From positions 1 to 22,163 of the IMG/VR virus record IMGVR_UViG_3300042924_003932: a stretch of DNA of 22,163 nucleotides. One strand, given 5' to 3'. Under the pieces are notes generated by a model. The model worked only from the letters and a program-made list of their open reading frames with translations. It searched no databases and was not told the DNA's origin. Source of the DNA: a virus. The position numbers and the translations under genes are program-made. Position 1 is the first letter of the stretch; every line of letters starts with the position of its first letter. This document shows, piece by piece, positions 7,301 through 14,498 of this stretch.

Positions 7301-9451
7301 TTCAACAGTATCCTCGTTATCCCCAACACTAAGTGTTGTTGGACCCAAGAATCTATCATCATAAGATGCTGTGAATGTTTGTAAAGCAGGAGCATCAAGT
7401 GTGTAGATATCATAATTAGCATACCCAACTTCTCCTTCACCAATAATAATTGTTGGCTTACCAACAGCACAGATCACATCATCTTGTGTAGAGGTGTAAT
7501 CTTTGTACGTAATTTTGTTGTTCTCACAAGAATAATATTGAATTCTAGCTAACGAAGAACCATCAACTGGATTTGTACCAAGACTAGTTATGTAAACATC
7601 AAATGGTTCACACTCGCTCTGATAAGCATTGTTTGTTGTTGTAAGGAATGGATCTTCGTTAAGATCGTTATATGGATAGTTAGGGAAATAAAACGACTGG
7701 TCTTCTCTTGTGTATTCACCAACGTTTCTAAGAATACCCTTAGCTACAATAGACTTGTTAACACTTCTATCACCACGAACTATCTTAAATCCTACAATGT
7801 CAGCTTTCTGATCATCTGTAAGATTTGATACTTGTATAAGGTTTAAAATTTGAGAAGGATCAAGTTTTACACCAATAGGGAAAACAGCATCATTCCCCAT
7901 CATCATTGATTGTGATGTTGAGAAGATTTTACTTTCGTAAATAGGTGAGATGTTTACATCTGGAAACTTGTGGTGTCTGATTTTTTGTCCTGCAAGGTTT
8001 CCCCACACGTCTGTGTTGCATGGGTATTCTTCAACAGATTCCCAATAGGCAAATTCCCCAAATTGATATGGTCCCTTGTAAGAAACATTTGGTGAATATT
8101 CTGGAGAGAATCCTGTGACAGAAGCTGTGTTATAAATCTTCCAATACGGTGCATCATGTGTTACTGGGTCTGGTTCTCCTATGAAGTCTGGACTAGTATC
8201 AGGAATATTTGGTAATAATTGTTCGTACGATGAGATAGCTTTTCCTGGAATATGGAAACCATCTGTCTGTTTTCCATTCTTTAGAAGAAAAACTATTTCA
8301 AAAGCATACACTTCATCACGAAGATATCCTCTTAAGTTCGTTGCGTTTATTTCGTCTGCGTAGTTTTCTGTTGGAGGAATTCTCCAAGTCTCCCATAACA
8401 AATCAATACTATTAGCAATTTGTTGATAGTTGATTCTATCAATAGATGTTAACTGATCCCATACAAGAACATCTTGTACAGCTGTTAAATCTTGAGCAAT
8501 TTCATAGAATGGAAACTTCTCAAAGATATCAGCAATGTCAAGAATGATTGTTGATTGACCTGTATAAGTGATTTGTCTATTGCTGTTGTCAATAAAATAT
8601 GTACCAACAAGATCAACAGATGACACACCATTGATTGTCTTGATTACAGCAAGATTGAAATACTCAAACTGTCCAGTTGTATCAAGGTTATCAACATTGA
8701 CAACAATAGACTTTCCTACAGGGTAATTGAAATTGGGTGTTATAATAAACTTATCAGCAATTGGTGTAGGGTTGGTGATTGAGTAGTAAGATGTAAAAGG
8801 ATTGCCAGCTGGATCAGAATACTGAACAGCAAACTGATATGTACCAGAAATAAGATTTCCGCCACTAACAACATCAATAATTGTTAGCTCAGGAATGTTA
8901 AAATTAGGCTGTAACTTGAGTTGATTACAATCAAGATCATCTGTATAGATTGGACTACAAAGAGGACTTCCTGATCTTAATATTTTAGGAATGTCATCAA
9001 TGTCCAAGTATCTTCTAGCATTATATCCATCTGTCCAATAGATTTCTGTATTGCAGTTTGTGATTCTATGGACAATCTTGTGTATAGGATAGTTGATATT
9101 AAAGTTTAAGCAAGGAGCATTTACCAACACTCTGTAAACACAATCATTATTATCCATGTAGCCAATTTGGCTATCTCCTGTGGTGGGATTTGTAACAAAG
9201 AATATATGTTTATTCTTCTCTACGATAAAGTGTTCACCAATGACAACAGATCCTTCAGGTACACGAATACAGAATTCGTTACCAAGTTCATTCTGGTAGT
9301 TTACAGAATTGGAATCAAAGTTTTCAACAGCAGCATTAAGAGCATAAGTTAACCTCCCCTTTTGAATTTGATTCAGTGACTGATCAAGATTCAATCCTGT
9401 AGTGGCATTATTATACTCCTGTCTGACGTTACCTTCTTGTTGCTCAGCCAT
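4382..9451 (-). CDS. Very large muzzle-type tail protein with Thr-rich C-terminal appendages
   Basis: A 1689-aa protein, the largest complete gene here. The N-terminal motifs GLNLDQSLNQIQKGRLTYAL (19-38), SNSVNYQNE (48-55) and YWTDGYNARRYLD (138-150) match what I remember of the large stem or muzzle proteins of crAss-like phages, which close the tail channel at the distal end. The family-like part runs to about residue 1485, ending near WISFHSYIPNFYI. A short Ser/Thr insert sits at about 1096-1105. The C-terminus is appended decoration: Thr/Ser linker 1497-1522, a Cys-containing module 1523-1560 with two NC.L.G.G units, a long Thr linker 1561-1617 ending in three T7-x-x-P units, and a glycine-rich final domain 1618-1689. 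ATG at 9451 is 5 bases after the preceding stop, behind an AT-rich leader. The family assignment is from memory, not from a search. Confidence 0.85.
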   Translation of the reverse strand: MAEQQEGNVRQEYNNATTGLNLDQSLNQIQKGRLTYALNAAVENFDSNSVNYQNELGNEFCIRVPEGSVVIGEHFIVEKNKHIFFVTNPTTGDSQIGYMDNNDCVYRVLVNAPCLNFNINYPIHKIVHRITNCNTEIYWTDGYNARRYLDIDDIPKILRSGSPLCSPIYTDDLDCNQLKLQPNFNIPELTIIDVVSGGNLISGTYQFAVQYSDPAGNPFTSYYSITNPTPIADKFIITPNFNYPVGKSIVVNVDNLDTTGQFEYFNLAVIKTINGVSSVDLVGTYFIDNSNRQITYTGQSTIILDIADIFEKFPFYEIAQDLTAVQDVLVWDQLTSIDRINYQQIANSIDLLWETWRIPPTENYADEINATNLRGYLRDEVYAFEIVFLLKNGKQTDGFHIPGKAISSYEQLLPNIPDTSPDFIGEPDPVTHDAPYWKIYNTASVTGFSPEYSPNVSYKGPYQFGEFAYWESVEEYPCNTDVWGNLAGQKIRHHKFPDVNISPIYESKIFSTSQSMMMGNDAVFPIGVKLDPSQILNLIQVSNLTDDQKADIVGFKIVRGDRSVNKSIVAKGILRNVGEYTREDQSFYFPNYPYNDLNEDPFLTTTNNAYQSECEPFDVYITSLGTNPVDGSSLARIQYYSCENNKITYKDYTSTQDDVICAVGKPTIIIGEGEVGYANYDIYTLDAPALQTFTASYDDRFLGPTTLSVGDNEDTVEVVAGTAVICIENCNNTFWSPQIRLIEQVRSATGCGGTTLLDGFKDENRYRQIFNSPETSFGQPFLADILKLESVMFGAGKAHFVEVRDNAKYKLLSEAAQKAALDSSAKLGQITTPFSATAMFTAYQSYLTIYVNGITRRNYAYSFNSIADYNYGVGVPDNQGIKQRELDISRYLIPGVQALGDDLPINNWNRESSVFVKTNEDTTALPYPDQSPNMLSGTISIVTDRSRFTISEIGNCSTPAKEEPIQVVSYYASLKDLIINQWGQIYSYETIDTGYQYIINSPNPSTTVFGGDTFISRVAFKTKLPFFIDNRVNAPDDSDIFYDEIGNVAYPRYWHSARSILENYSIPGQGVMANIISYKAHNFDCPNEVGTDVIISTSTTTTSTTVSPSGPGEVTPSSTITYYDGYFYLFAYGIPNFYCESSYNVDLRQAFNNREGEFWPNVSTDIPDDWVQESFVPIVQDNTYFYNTTFSKQNKENTFTHLPPDWESRLCFTNYPFRTIYSDAQNIDADNRINNWLIYRAISYFDFPQNYGNLVSLDGIQNKAILARFENKSLLYNNLLTIDTSNPQAAYVGNPLLFRSAPPIDFAETDLGYVGSQHKMLLKIPQGQVTVDSKRGQVFLVQGTQVNDLSAFGSGMNRFFVEHLPFMIDNNFPDVNIDNHFKGIGLHGVYDAVYDRVIITKLDYAPKSNNILYDPVEQSFYINNIVNGLTIRQDVSLNDEEYFCNVSWTLSFNMNTKSWISFHSYIPNFYIAENNFFYSGQNNCCEDFDFLVGTLVPNPTTTSTTSTSTSSTSTTSTTTTTVAPLQCNITATVIQTNCSLAGTGVIQPLNCNLEGEGEYVNTTTTTTSTSTSTTTTTTSSTTTTTTSTSSTTTTTTTAAPTTTTTTTATPTTTTTTTASPYSGGCGKYTLFDEGDPAGSTFEYYAFPSGTLTTVSVPFGGTGVVVQAYTIPGIILISGDGGSSGPTECT
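4601..4771 (-). repeat. Long Thr/Ser linker near the C-terminus of the muzzle-type protein
   Basis: Residues 1561-1617 are almost all Thr with some Ser. They end in three consecutive units of seven Thr followed by AAP, ATP and ASP. The linker joins a small Cys-containing module to the final 72-residue domain. Confidence 0.85.
4886..4963 (-). repeat. Second Thr/Ser linker of the muzzle-type protein
   Basis: Residues 1497-1522 mix Thr and Ser and separate the family-like body of the protein from the first C-terminal appended module. A shorter Ser/Thr insert of the same kind occurs inside the body at 6137-6166. Confidence 0.8.
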
Positions 9452-9456
9452 AGGTA

Positions 9457-10431
9457 TTAATTATTTCTTCTTCTTCCGTAACGATTTGTTCTGTTAGGAA
9501 GCTCATACATGTTGAATCTATTCAATTGTTGTCTTATTCTACGTTGCTTGGTCCAGACATCTTGTTTCTTAATCTCAATGTCTGCCATAATGAATGCTTC
9601 GTCAGAAAGTCCTTTGTAATATACAAGTTTTTGCTGAAGCTGATTAAAGGTTTCATCATTGGTTTGGTTAACAAGCGTTTCAAACACTTTGTATTTGATG
9701 AAGTGTTCTAGATATTCTCTAATACGATAATTATCAGGAAGAAGCTGGTTTCCAAGACTGTCGTAATCTTGAGCATAGAAAACAAGATGGACAACGCCAT
9801 TTCTGAAATTCGTAACAAACTTGTTGTCTCTAATATCGAATGAATCATAAGTAGATGAACCTGGTGTAAAGTTATGAATTGGAACAGCTCCTTGACCATA
9901 CATCTCCCAGTTTTCTGTATAGTTAACATCACAATGTCCTCTTGCAGAAATGTTTCCTGGCTTTAGAAGATATTGTCTTTGATAGGTCATTGCTGTCTCA
10001 TTATTTGTTTTGTAGACAGTCTGCATGAACTCAGGCATACAACTACCATCGCATCCTACATTACCACAGCAAGGACTTTCAGGAGAACAAGCTGTAGTGA
10101 TTGGACTTACCTGTATAGTGGTTTGTGTAGATGCTTGAGAATAAAATGAGTTAGCTGTTTGATATGGGAAGCCATTAATCACTGTGCACATCCATGCTTC
10201 ACGAACAGCGTGAAAGTTGTCTGGAAGTCTTGCTTCAAAATTATCAACAACAAGAGCTGATTCAGCTATCACGTACGTGGCTCTTCCCAGCTTCCTAAGA
10301 CACTTGTCTAGATAGGTGGGGAATAACAGATCATCTACAGCACCTGTGTCAAAGTAGCTTTTTAATTCTTCTTTGACAGTTGAGTAGATTGGATCTGGGC
10401 TTACGAAGTTAAATTTATAGTAATATGCCAT
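9457..10431 (-). CDS. Tail stabilisation/ring-type protein of crAss-like phages
   Basis: A 324-aa protein. The N-terminus (KFNFVSPDP at 6-14, VKEELKSYFDTGAVDDLLFP at 19-38, then LRKLGRATYVI, ARLPDNFHAVREAW) resembles the conserved protein annotated in crAss-like phages as a tail stabilisation protein, related to P22 gp4-type head-tail connectors. Such proteins form rings between portal and tail. A Cys-rich insert at 115-131 (Cys115, 121, 122, 127, 131) could bind metal or form disulfides. The C-terminal third is helical and charged, ending in an Arg/Asn-rich tail (YGRRRNN). It starts at ATG 10431, two bases after the preceding stop, and is followed after 5 bases by the muzzle-type gene, a neighbour expected for this family. 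Confidence is good for the gene and moderate for the exact ring position. Confidence 0.85.
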   Translation of the reverse strand: MAYYYKFNFVSPDPIYSTVKEELKSYFDTGAVDDLLFPTYLDKCLRKLGRATYVIAESALVVDNFEARLPDNFHAVREAWMCTVINGFPYQTANSFYSQASTQTTIQVSPITTACSPESPCCGNVGCDGSCMPEFMQTVYKTNNETAMTYQRQYLLKPGNISARGHCDVNYTENWEMYGQGAVPIHNFTPGSSTYDSFDIRDNKFVTNFRNGVVHLVFYAQDYDSLGNQLLPDNYRIREYLEHFIKYKVFETLVNQTNDETFNQLQQKLVYYKGLSDEAFIMADIEIKKQDVWTKQRRIRQQLNRFNMYELPNRTNRYGRRRNN

Positions 10432-10433
10432 TT

Positions 10434-10913
10434 TTAATTACGATTCCATGTTGCATAAATATGTTGGTACTTCTCATCAACTTTCAAATAATGGTTAATC
10501 AATCTAGAGTTTTGTCTAGTTGGTTTGAATAACCATAAATCAGAAAACTTAAATCTACAAGATCTTTTAAACCACTTCCATCCAAAGTAATATCCTTCTG
10601 TATGGTAGTTAAAGTTGTAAATGTACTTTCCCTTCTCTCTAGTTTTTTTCCAGTCGATTGGAAGATTTATATACTCTTTACCATCAACCATTGTGGTTCT
10701 CACTCTTTTCTTTTTGTTGATTGCAAAGTCCCCTATTCCACATGGGAGTTTTACCTTCTCCCCTGTTTCAAGCATGTGCTCAACAAACATTTCATTGAAG
10801 CCATAAACAACTCTCTTCCAATCATCGAAAGAGAGGTTTATTTCAGGCTTATCACTCTTGAAATTATTGTAGTTTTCTTTTGAGGCACTTCGCCAATCTA
10901 TTGTTACTCTCAT
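10434..10913 (-). CDS. HU/IHF-like DNA-bending protein (crAss-like IHF-type virion gene)
   Basis: A 159-aa protein. After a leader to about residue 28 there is a helical segment (FDDWKRVVYGFNEMFVEHML, 29-48) and then GEKVKLPCGIGDFAINKKKR (51-70), the arrangement of HU/IHF proteins: a helix, then a beta strand with the GIGxF turn and basic residues entering the DNA-binding arm. The arm is long (about 70-118, basic and aromatic). The protein ends with KPTRQNSRLINHYL and a short tail. HU/IHF-like genes beside the ring and muzzle genes are a known feature of crAss-like phages, although the function there is not settled (DNA binding in the head, or a structural role using the same fold). It overlaps the upstream gene by 4 bases (ATGA), which implies translational coupling. 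Confidence 0.85.
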   Translation of the reverse strand: MRVTIDWRSASKENYNNFKSDKPEINLSFDDWKRVVYGFNEMFVEHMLETGEKVKLPCGIGDFAINKKKRVRTTMVDGKEYINLPIDWKKTREKGKYIYNFNYHTEGYYFGWKWFKRSCRFKFSDLWLFKPTRQNSRLINHYLKVDEKYQHIYATWNRN

Positions 10914-11638
10914 CTAAACTGTGGTGCGTTTGGTGATTGACCATCTATTCCATCATCAGTCATGTCAGTCTTTATACTAAAGTATGTCTGAAGAATCTTC
11001 TGTGATGTTAGATCTAACACTTGCTTCTCCAAGTATCCTGGAAGAGCAAATTCTTTATCTAGAGGGTTCTGACAAAGCTGGTCAGTTGTATAGCTTGGAG
11101 TTCCGCATCCGCATTCAGGATACATAATGCTATTAGGTATGTCTTCTTCAAAGAGAGCTACAAATCTAACAGCCTGTAATGCTGGATTGCTGACATAAAG
11201 ATAACCATTTGAAATCCAGAAATACTGTTCTTTTTTAATAACAGGAAGTTTTAATAGATTGAGATAACGATTGACAGTGATCTCTTTCATCTTAGTTCCT
11301 TGTCCAGACATTGCGTTTATTGAATAAACACCTTGAATAACATATTGATAATTTCCTTCAGATATTCTAGGAAGTTGATATGTTGATCTTGCAACAGAGC
11401 AAGGATCTGCATAATCACAACATTCTGAGATGGGCACTTCACACATTTCTAAACATGGAATAGTTGTAAAAATTGTATCTGTTGCCCAGAGCTTTCTAAG
11501 GTTGGTTTCTCTTTTTATCAACAATAGTGCATTATTCCGCACTTCAGAGGCAATTGCTCTGTCTGTAATGAGGCTATCTGTTGATATGATTTTGTGCGTG
11601 CTCCTAACGTCAGAGACTAGCTTTCTTAATGTTGACAT
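10910..11638 (-). CDS. Cys-rich ring-type structural protein, first gene of the core tail unit
   Basis: A 242-aa protein if it starts at ATG 11638. An in-frame TTG at 11674 would add 12 residues, but the promoter box at 11679-11672 overlaps that codon, so a transcript from that box would not contain it. The N-terminus is helical and basic (LRKLVSDVRSTHKI...). A Cys cluster follows: Cys62, 66, 73, 74 and 80, in PCLEMCEVPISECCDYADPC. Cys176, 178 and 189 are in the C-terminal half (PECGCGTPSY). The ending GYLEKQVLDLTSQKILQTYF is helical. From memory, proteins with this Cys pattern lie just before the IHF-like gene in crAss-like phages and belong to the ring or tail-connector set. A specific role cannot be read from the sequence. 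Confidence 0.8.
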   Translation of the reverse strand: MSTLRKLVSDVRSTHKIISTDSLITDRAIASEVRNNALLLIKRETNLRKLWATDTIFTTIPCLEMCEVPISECCDYADPCSVARSTYQLPRISEGNYQYVIQGVYSINAMSGQGTKMKEITVNRYLNLLKLPVIKKEQYFWISNGYLYVSNPALQAVRFVALFEEDIPNSIMYPECGCGTPSYTTDQLCQNPLDKEFALPGYLEKQVLDLTSQKILQTYFSIKTDMTDDGIDGQSPNAPQFR

Positions 11639-11671
11639 CTTGTGTTGCTGATTTTCAGAGTTATATCTACT

Positions 11672-11679
11672 CAAATTTA
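11672..11679 (-). promoter_or_regulatory. Candidate Bacteroidota -7 promoter box
   Basis: Minus-strand TAAATTTG matches the Bacteroidota sigma-ABfr -7 consensus TAnnTTTG at every fixed position. It lies 34 bases upstream of ATG 11638 and just after the terminator at 11691-11724, where a new transcription unit would be expected to start. A TTTG is present upstream (11693-11690), but only 10 bases separate it from the -7 box instead of about 19-21, so no proper -33 box is visible. The site could be read by a host or phage polymerase. Confidence 0.45.
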
Positions 11680-11690
11680 ATCATTTTTCC

Positions 11691-11724
11691 AAATAAAAAC
11701 TCCCAGACATTAAATGCCTGGGAG
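11691..11724 (-). terminator. Rho-independent terminator closing the tail-fibre unit
   Basis: On the minus strand CTCCCAG and CTGGGAG form a 7-bp GC-rich stem, extended inward by GCAT/ATGT with one G:T pair. It is followed directly by TTTTTATTT. On the plus strand the stem is followed by AAAACC, so it works only for minus-strand transcription. It lies 66 bases after the stop of the 116-aa gene and before the promoter box for the core tail unit. Confidence 0.85.
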
Positions 11725-11733
11725 AAAACCTAC

Positions 11734-11787
11734 AAAACCAATAAAGTAGAGTTTTATTTAATTGACGTAAAATTGGTTTTATTTTAC
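11734..11787. repeat. Pair of overlapping inverted repeats before the terminator
   Basis: AAAACCAAT at 11734-11742 is a perfect inverted copy of ATTGGTTTT at 11772-11780 (29 bases between). GTAAAAT at 11767-11773 is a perfect inverted copy of ATTTTAC at 11781-11787 (7-base loop). The two structures share bases 11772-11780, so in RNA only one could form at a time. They sit between the stop codon at 11791 and the terminator stem. They may stabilise the 3' end of the mRNA, modulate termination, or arise by chance from AT-rich sequence. Confidence 0.4.
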
Positions 11788-11790
11788 ACC

Positions 11791-12141
11791 TTATACAACT
11801 TCCGTAGTGGTAGTTGTAGTGGTTTCTGAAACAACTGTAGTTGTACTAGTAGTAGTTGGTACAGGTGGTACATAGTCACCAGTGATGGTTAGGTTCAGCT
11901 GTGCTGCTACCCAGTCCCATGCATAACTATCCACTTCCCATTGAGTGTAAGCTTCACCAGTCATGCTCAAGTTTCCTTGTGCCACTTGTTGACCAACTGA
12001 TAGGTCTACAGTCTCAGCAAACAGCTGATAGTAGAATGTAGCACTTGTTCCTAATGTAACATTTACAGCGTAGGCATTTAGAATCTTTGCCTCTAGTACT
12101 TGTCCGTTGTCCCAGATTGAGACTGCTTCGATTGTTTTCAT
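11791..12141 (-). CDS. Small fibre-associated protein with Thr-run C-terminus
   Basis: A 116-aa protein overlapping the end of the S74 fibre gene by ATGA, so probably translated with it. The body (1-92: KTIEAVSIWDNGQVLEAKIL, then ATFYYQLFAE, VAQGNLSMTGEAY, YAWDWVAAQLNLTI) resembles, from memory, a small protein commonly found next to tail fibres in environmental phage genomes. A beta-rich fold is likely; function is unknown. The last 24 residues are a Pro/Thr/Val/Ser-rich tail that includes exactly seven consecutive Thr followed by Glu-Val-Val and a stop. Other Thr runs here lead to a further domain, so this tail looks like a linker whose distal module is missing, or a plain low-complexity end. 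It is the last gene before the terminator. Confidence 0.8.
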   Translation of the reverse strand: MKTIEAVSIWDNGQVLEAKILNAYAVNVTLGTSATFYYQLFAETVDLSVGQQVAQGNLSMTGEAYTQWEVDSYAWDWVAAQLNLTITGDYVPPVPTTTSTTTVVSETTTTTTTEVV

Positions 12142-14498
12142 GATAACTTGTTTTTTAGTTCTTGTATTTGTTCTTGTTGTTGTTGAATTGCCTTGACCAT
12201 TGTTACAATAATTGCATTGTAATTCAATCCTATAAAATCATTGTTTTCCTCGTATGCTAGAGGAATGAATTCTCTAACCTCTTGAGCTACCAAACCAACT
12301 TGCTTTTCATCTCCATCTTCTTGGAAATCCATGTTATAAAGCTTAGGCTTTAAACCTATGATTGCATTTAATCCAAGCTCATAAGACTCAAAGTTTCGCT
12401 TTCTTTTTACGTCAGAAGCTGCGACCCATACAGAGGAAGCATTCAAAAGAACGTATCCTCCATTAGTTGAATAACCATATAATGCTGAACTAATTCCTCC
12501 TATATATCCACTTGTAACACCTTGAAATCCTACACCTATAGAAAGAGAATTATTATTTGAACTAACAAGTAATGTATTTCCACTTCCGTTAATCGTAACA
12601 TTTCCAGTTGAGTTTATGCGCATTCGTTCGGAGTTTGATGTTAAGAATGCTATTTCTGATATTCCTGCTTCTAATCGTATAGAACTATAAGAAGTTCCAG
12701 CATTGTTAATACCTTGTATTCTTAATACTCTGGTTGCAGTTGTCGTTCCTACTGTTTCTATAAACATCCCAGTATTGTCTGCTCCACTGTACGCATATGT
12801 AGTAGAATCTCCCCACTTTAAAGGGCCAATAACATCTAGCTTAAATCCATTATCACTTGTAGTTCCAATCATCAAGTTTCCGCCTGAGGTAATGCGCATT
12901 CGTTCGGTCATTGCGCTGCTATTAAGTCTAGTATAAAAGTTAATGTCTCCTGAAATATTACCGTCAGTAGTATTTGATTTCATGCCACCAATTGCAGACC
13001 ATTCAGTATATGAACCACCCGAATTAAATGTGCCTCCAAATGTTACTGTGCCTCCATGATTAGAAACATTGAAAGCTTGAGAATCATAAACACCTAATCC
13101 CGAAAATGCAGTTGATTTATCCCATTGAACACTTAGTCTTGATGGAGGAGTAATAGTACCAATCCCCACGTTTCCACTTGAAGTAATGCGCATTCGTTCA
13201 GAACCATTAACCCCAAATACCATAGGGTTTGTGGAATTAATTAAAAAATTACTTATATCACCTCCAGCTTCTAAAATACCTAAACTTGCATTACTTAATC
13301 CAACTGTTGTACCTGTTGCATTAGCTCCATAAGCAAGCATACCAACATATCTGTTACCTGTGGTAACCGTATATAAGAATGTTCTTGCTGATACTCCTGT
13401 GTTAGGATTACTTAAAGTTAATCTTGCATCCCCGTTTGTATCTTGGAATACTGATAATCTTTGTCCTGGACTAGTCGTCCCAATCCCAACGTTGCCGCCG
13501 CTTAAAATACTTAAAGTACCGCTAGTTGTAGTTAAAAATAGATTATTGTCTGCCCTTAATTCAAGTGCATCTAATGTGCCAATACCTAATTGAGCGGAGT
13601 TTCCTAAATATCCAATGCTTGTTCCGCTTCTTCGAAAACCAATATAACCACCGCTTGCGTTTGTAGAATTAAAAATTGTATTAATTGCTCCTGTAACCTC
13701 AGATGTTAAAGTATCACTAAACCGCCCAGTTCCATTAACATCTAGCTTAAAGCCAGCGTCTGTGGTGGTGTTAATTAGTACGTTTCCTCCACTAGTAATT
13801 CTAATTCTAGGATTCCCAGATGTGTTGGTGTTAAAATCTAAATTATTATTCCCTAGAAAAATAGCACTTCCAGTCCCTCTACTGTTATTTATTAATAATT
13901 CAAAATCATTTGTGTATTGGATTCCTCCAGATTTAGTTTGTCCCAACGAATCAAAAAGCAATTGCGAACCATTACCAACAACATTTACTTGAGTAGCATT
14001 TGATTGTATGATACTATTTCCAATAGTTGTGCTGCCAGTAAAAACAGGAATTGTTCCGCTTGTACCTGTTCCAGTGACAGGGTTGGTCAAAGCGTTCTGC
14101 TTATTATTGAATGTAGTCCAGTCTGCTGCACTCAAAGCCCCTCTGTTAGTAGCACTTGCAGTAGGTACATTCAAGGTTATTACAGGGGTCGTGGTGCCAT
14201 TTGCAACAGTAGATGACAAGTCAGTACCACTTGTGCCTAATGTAAGAGCAGCAACGCTAGTAACTGTTCCCACACCAGAACCGCCCACTAAGGCTAACGT
14301 GCCTGTTGCAGATGGAAGTGTATATGTATAAGTTCCATTAGATATAGTGGAACCTAATGTCAAAACTCCACTAAACTTACCAGTTCCTGTTACGTCAAAA
14401 GTAGCTTGTGGAGAAACATTATTCATGCCCACTCTAGAGTTGACAATGTCAGCTGTTAGGAAGTCTGTTAGGAATGATAAATTAGTATTCTTTGACAT
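12138..14498 (-). CDS. Tail fibre with C-terminal S74 intramolecular chaperone
   Basis: A 786-aa protein. The body carries repeated beta motifs of the form ERMRIT.SGNV.IGT.(T/S).....L.V and a block near residue 100-140 typical of phage fibres (ATNRGALSAADWTTFNNKQN). The C-terminal 92 residues are a peptidase S74 (endosialidase-type) chaperone: SDVKRKRNFESYELGLNAI begins at Ser695, with Lys700 five residues on as in the known Ser-Lys self-cleavage dyad, then KPKLYNMDF, KQVGLVAQEVREF and a Gln-rich coiled-coil end (QQQQEQIQELKNKL). S74 domains trimerise fibres and then cut themselves off, so the mature fibre should end near residue 694. Unlike the two fibres upstream it has no collagen-like tract or Thr linker. 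ATG at 14498 follows a 62-base gap in which I see no terminator. Confidence 0.9.
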   Translation of the reverse strand: MSKNTNLSFLTDFLTADIVNSRVGMNNVSPQATFDVTGTGKFSGVLTLGSTISNGTYTYTLPSATGTLALVGGSGVGTVTSVAALTLGTSGTDLSSTVANGTTTPVITLNVPTASATNRGALSAADWTTFNNKQNALTNPVTGTGTSGTIPVFTGSTTIGNSIIQSNATQVNVVGNGSQLLFDSLGQTKSGGIQYTNDFELLINNSRGTGSAIFLGNNNLDFNTNTSGNPRIRITSGGNVLINTTTDAGFKLDVNGTGRFSDTLTSEVTGAINTIFNSTNASGGYIGFRRSGTSIGYLGNSAQLGIGTLDALELRADNNLFLTTTSGTLSILSGGNVGIGTTSPGQRLSVFQDTNGDARLTLSNPNTGVSARTFLYTVTTGNRYVGMLAYGANATGTTVGLSNASLGILEAGGDISNFLINSTNPMVFGVNGSERMRITSSGNVGIGTITPPSRLSVQWDKSTAFSGLGVYDSQAFNVSNHGGTVTFGGTFNSGGSYTEWSAIGGMKSNTTDGNISGDINFYTRLNSSAMTERMRITSGGNLMIGTTSDNGFKLDVIGPLKWGDSTTYAYSGADNTGMFIETVGTTTATRVLRIQGINNAGTSYSSIRLEAGISEIAFLTSNSERMRINSTGNVTINGSGNTLLVSSNNNSLSIGVGFQGVTSGYIGGISSALYGYSTNGGYVLLNASSVWVAASDVKRKRNFESYELGLNAIIGLKPKLYNMDFQEDGDEKQVGLVAQEVREFIPLAYEENNDFIGLNYNAIIVTMVKAIQQQQEQIQELKNKLS
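12616..13199 (-). repeat. Three identical 14-bp DNA repeats inside the S74 fibre gene
   Basis: The plus-strand string ATGCGCATTCGTTC occurs at 12616-12629, 12892-12905 and 13186-13199. It encodes ERMRI at the start of three successive beta repeats. Other copies of the protein motif in the same gene use different codons, so DNA identity is tighter than the protein needs. This fits recent duplication or local recombination. Confidence 0.75.

Noticed and set aside
11639-11674. TTG start at 11674 for the first core tail gene
   Set aside because: The codon overlaps the candidate promoter box, and a normal ATG with a good protein start exists 36 bases downstream. It is kept as an alternative only.
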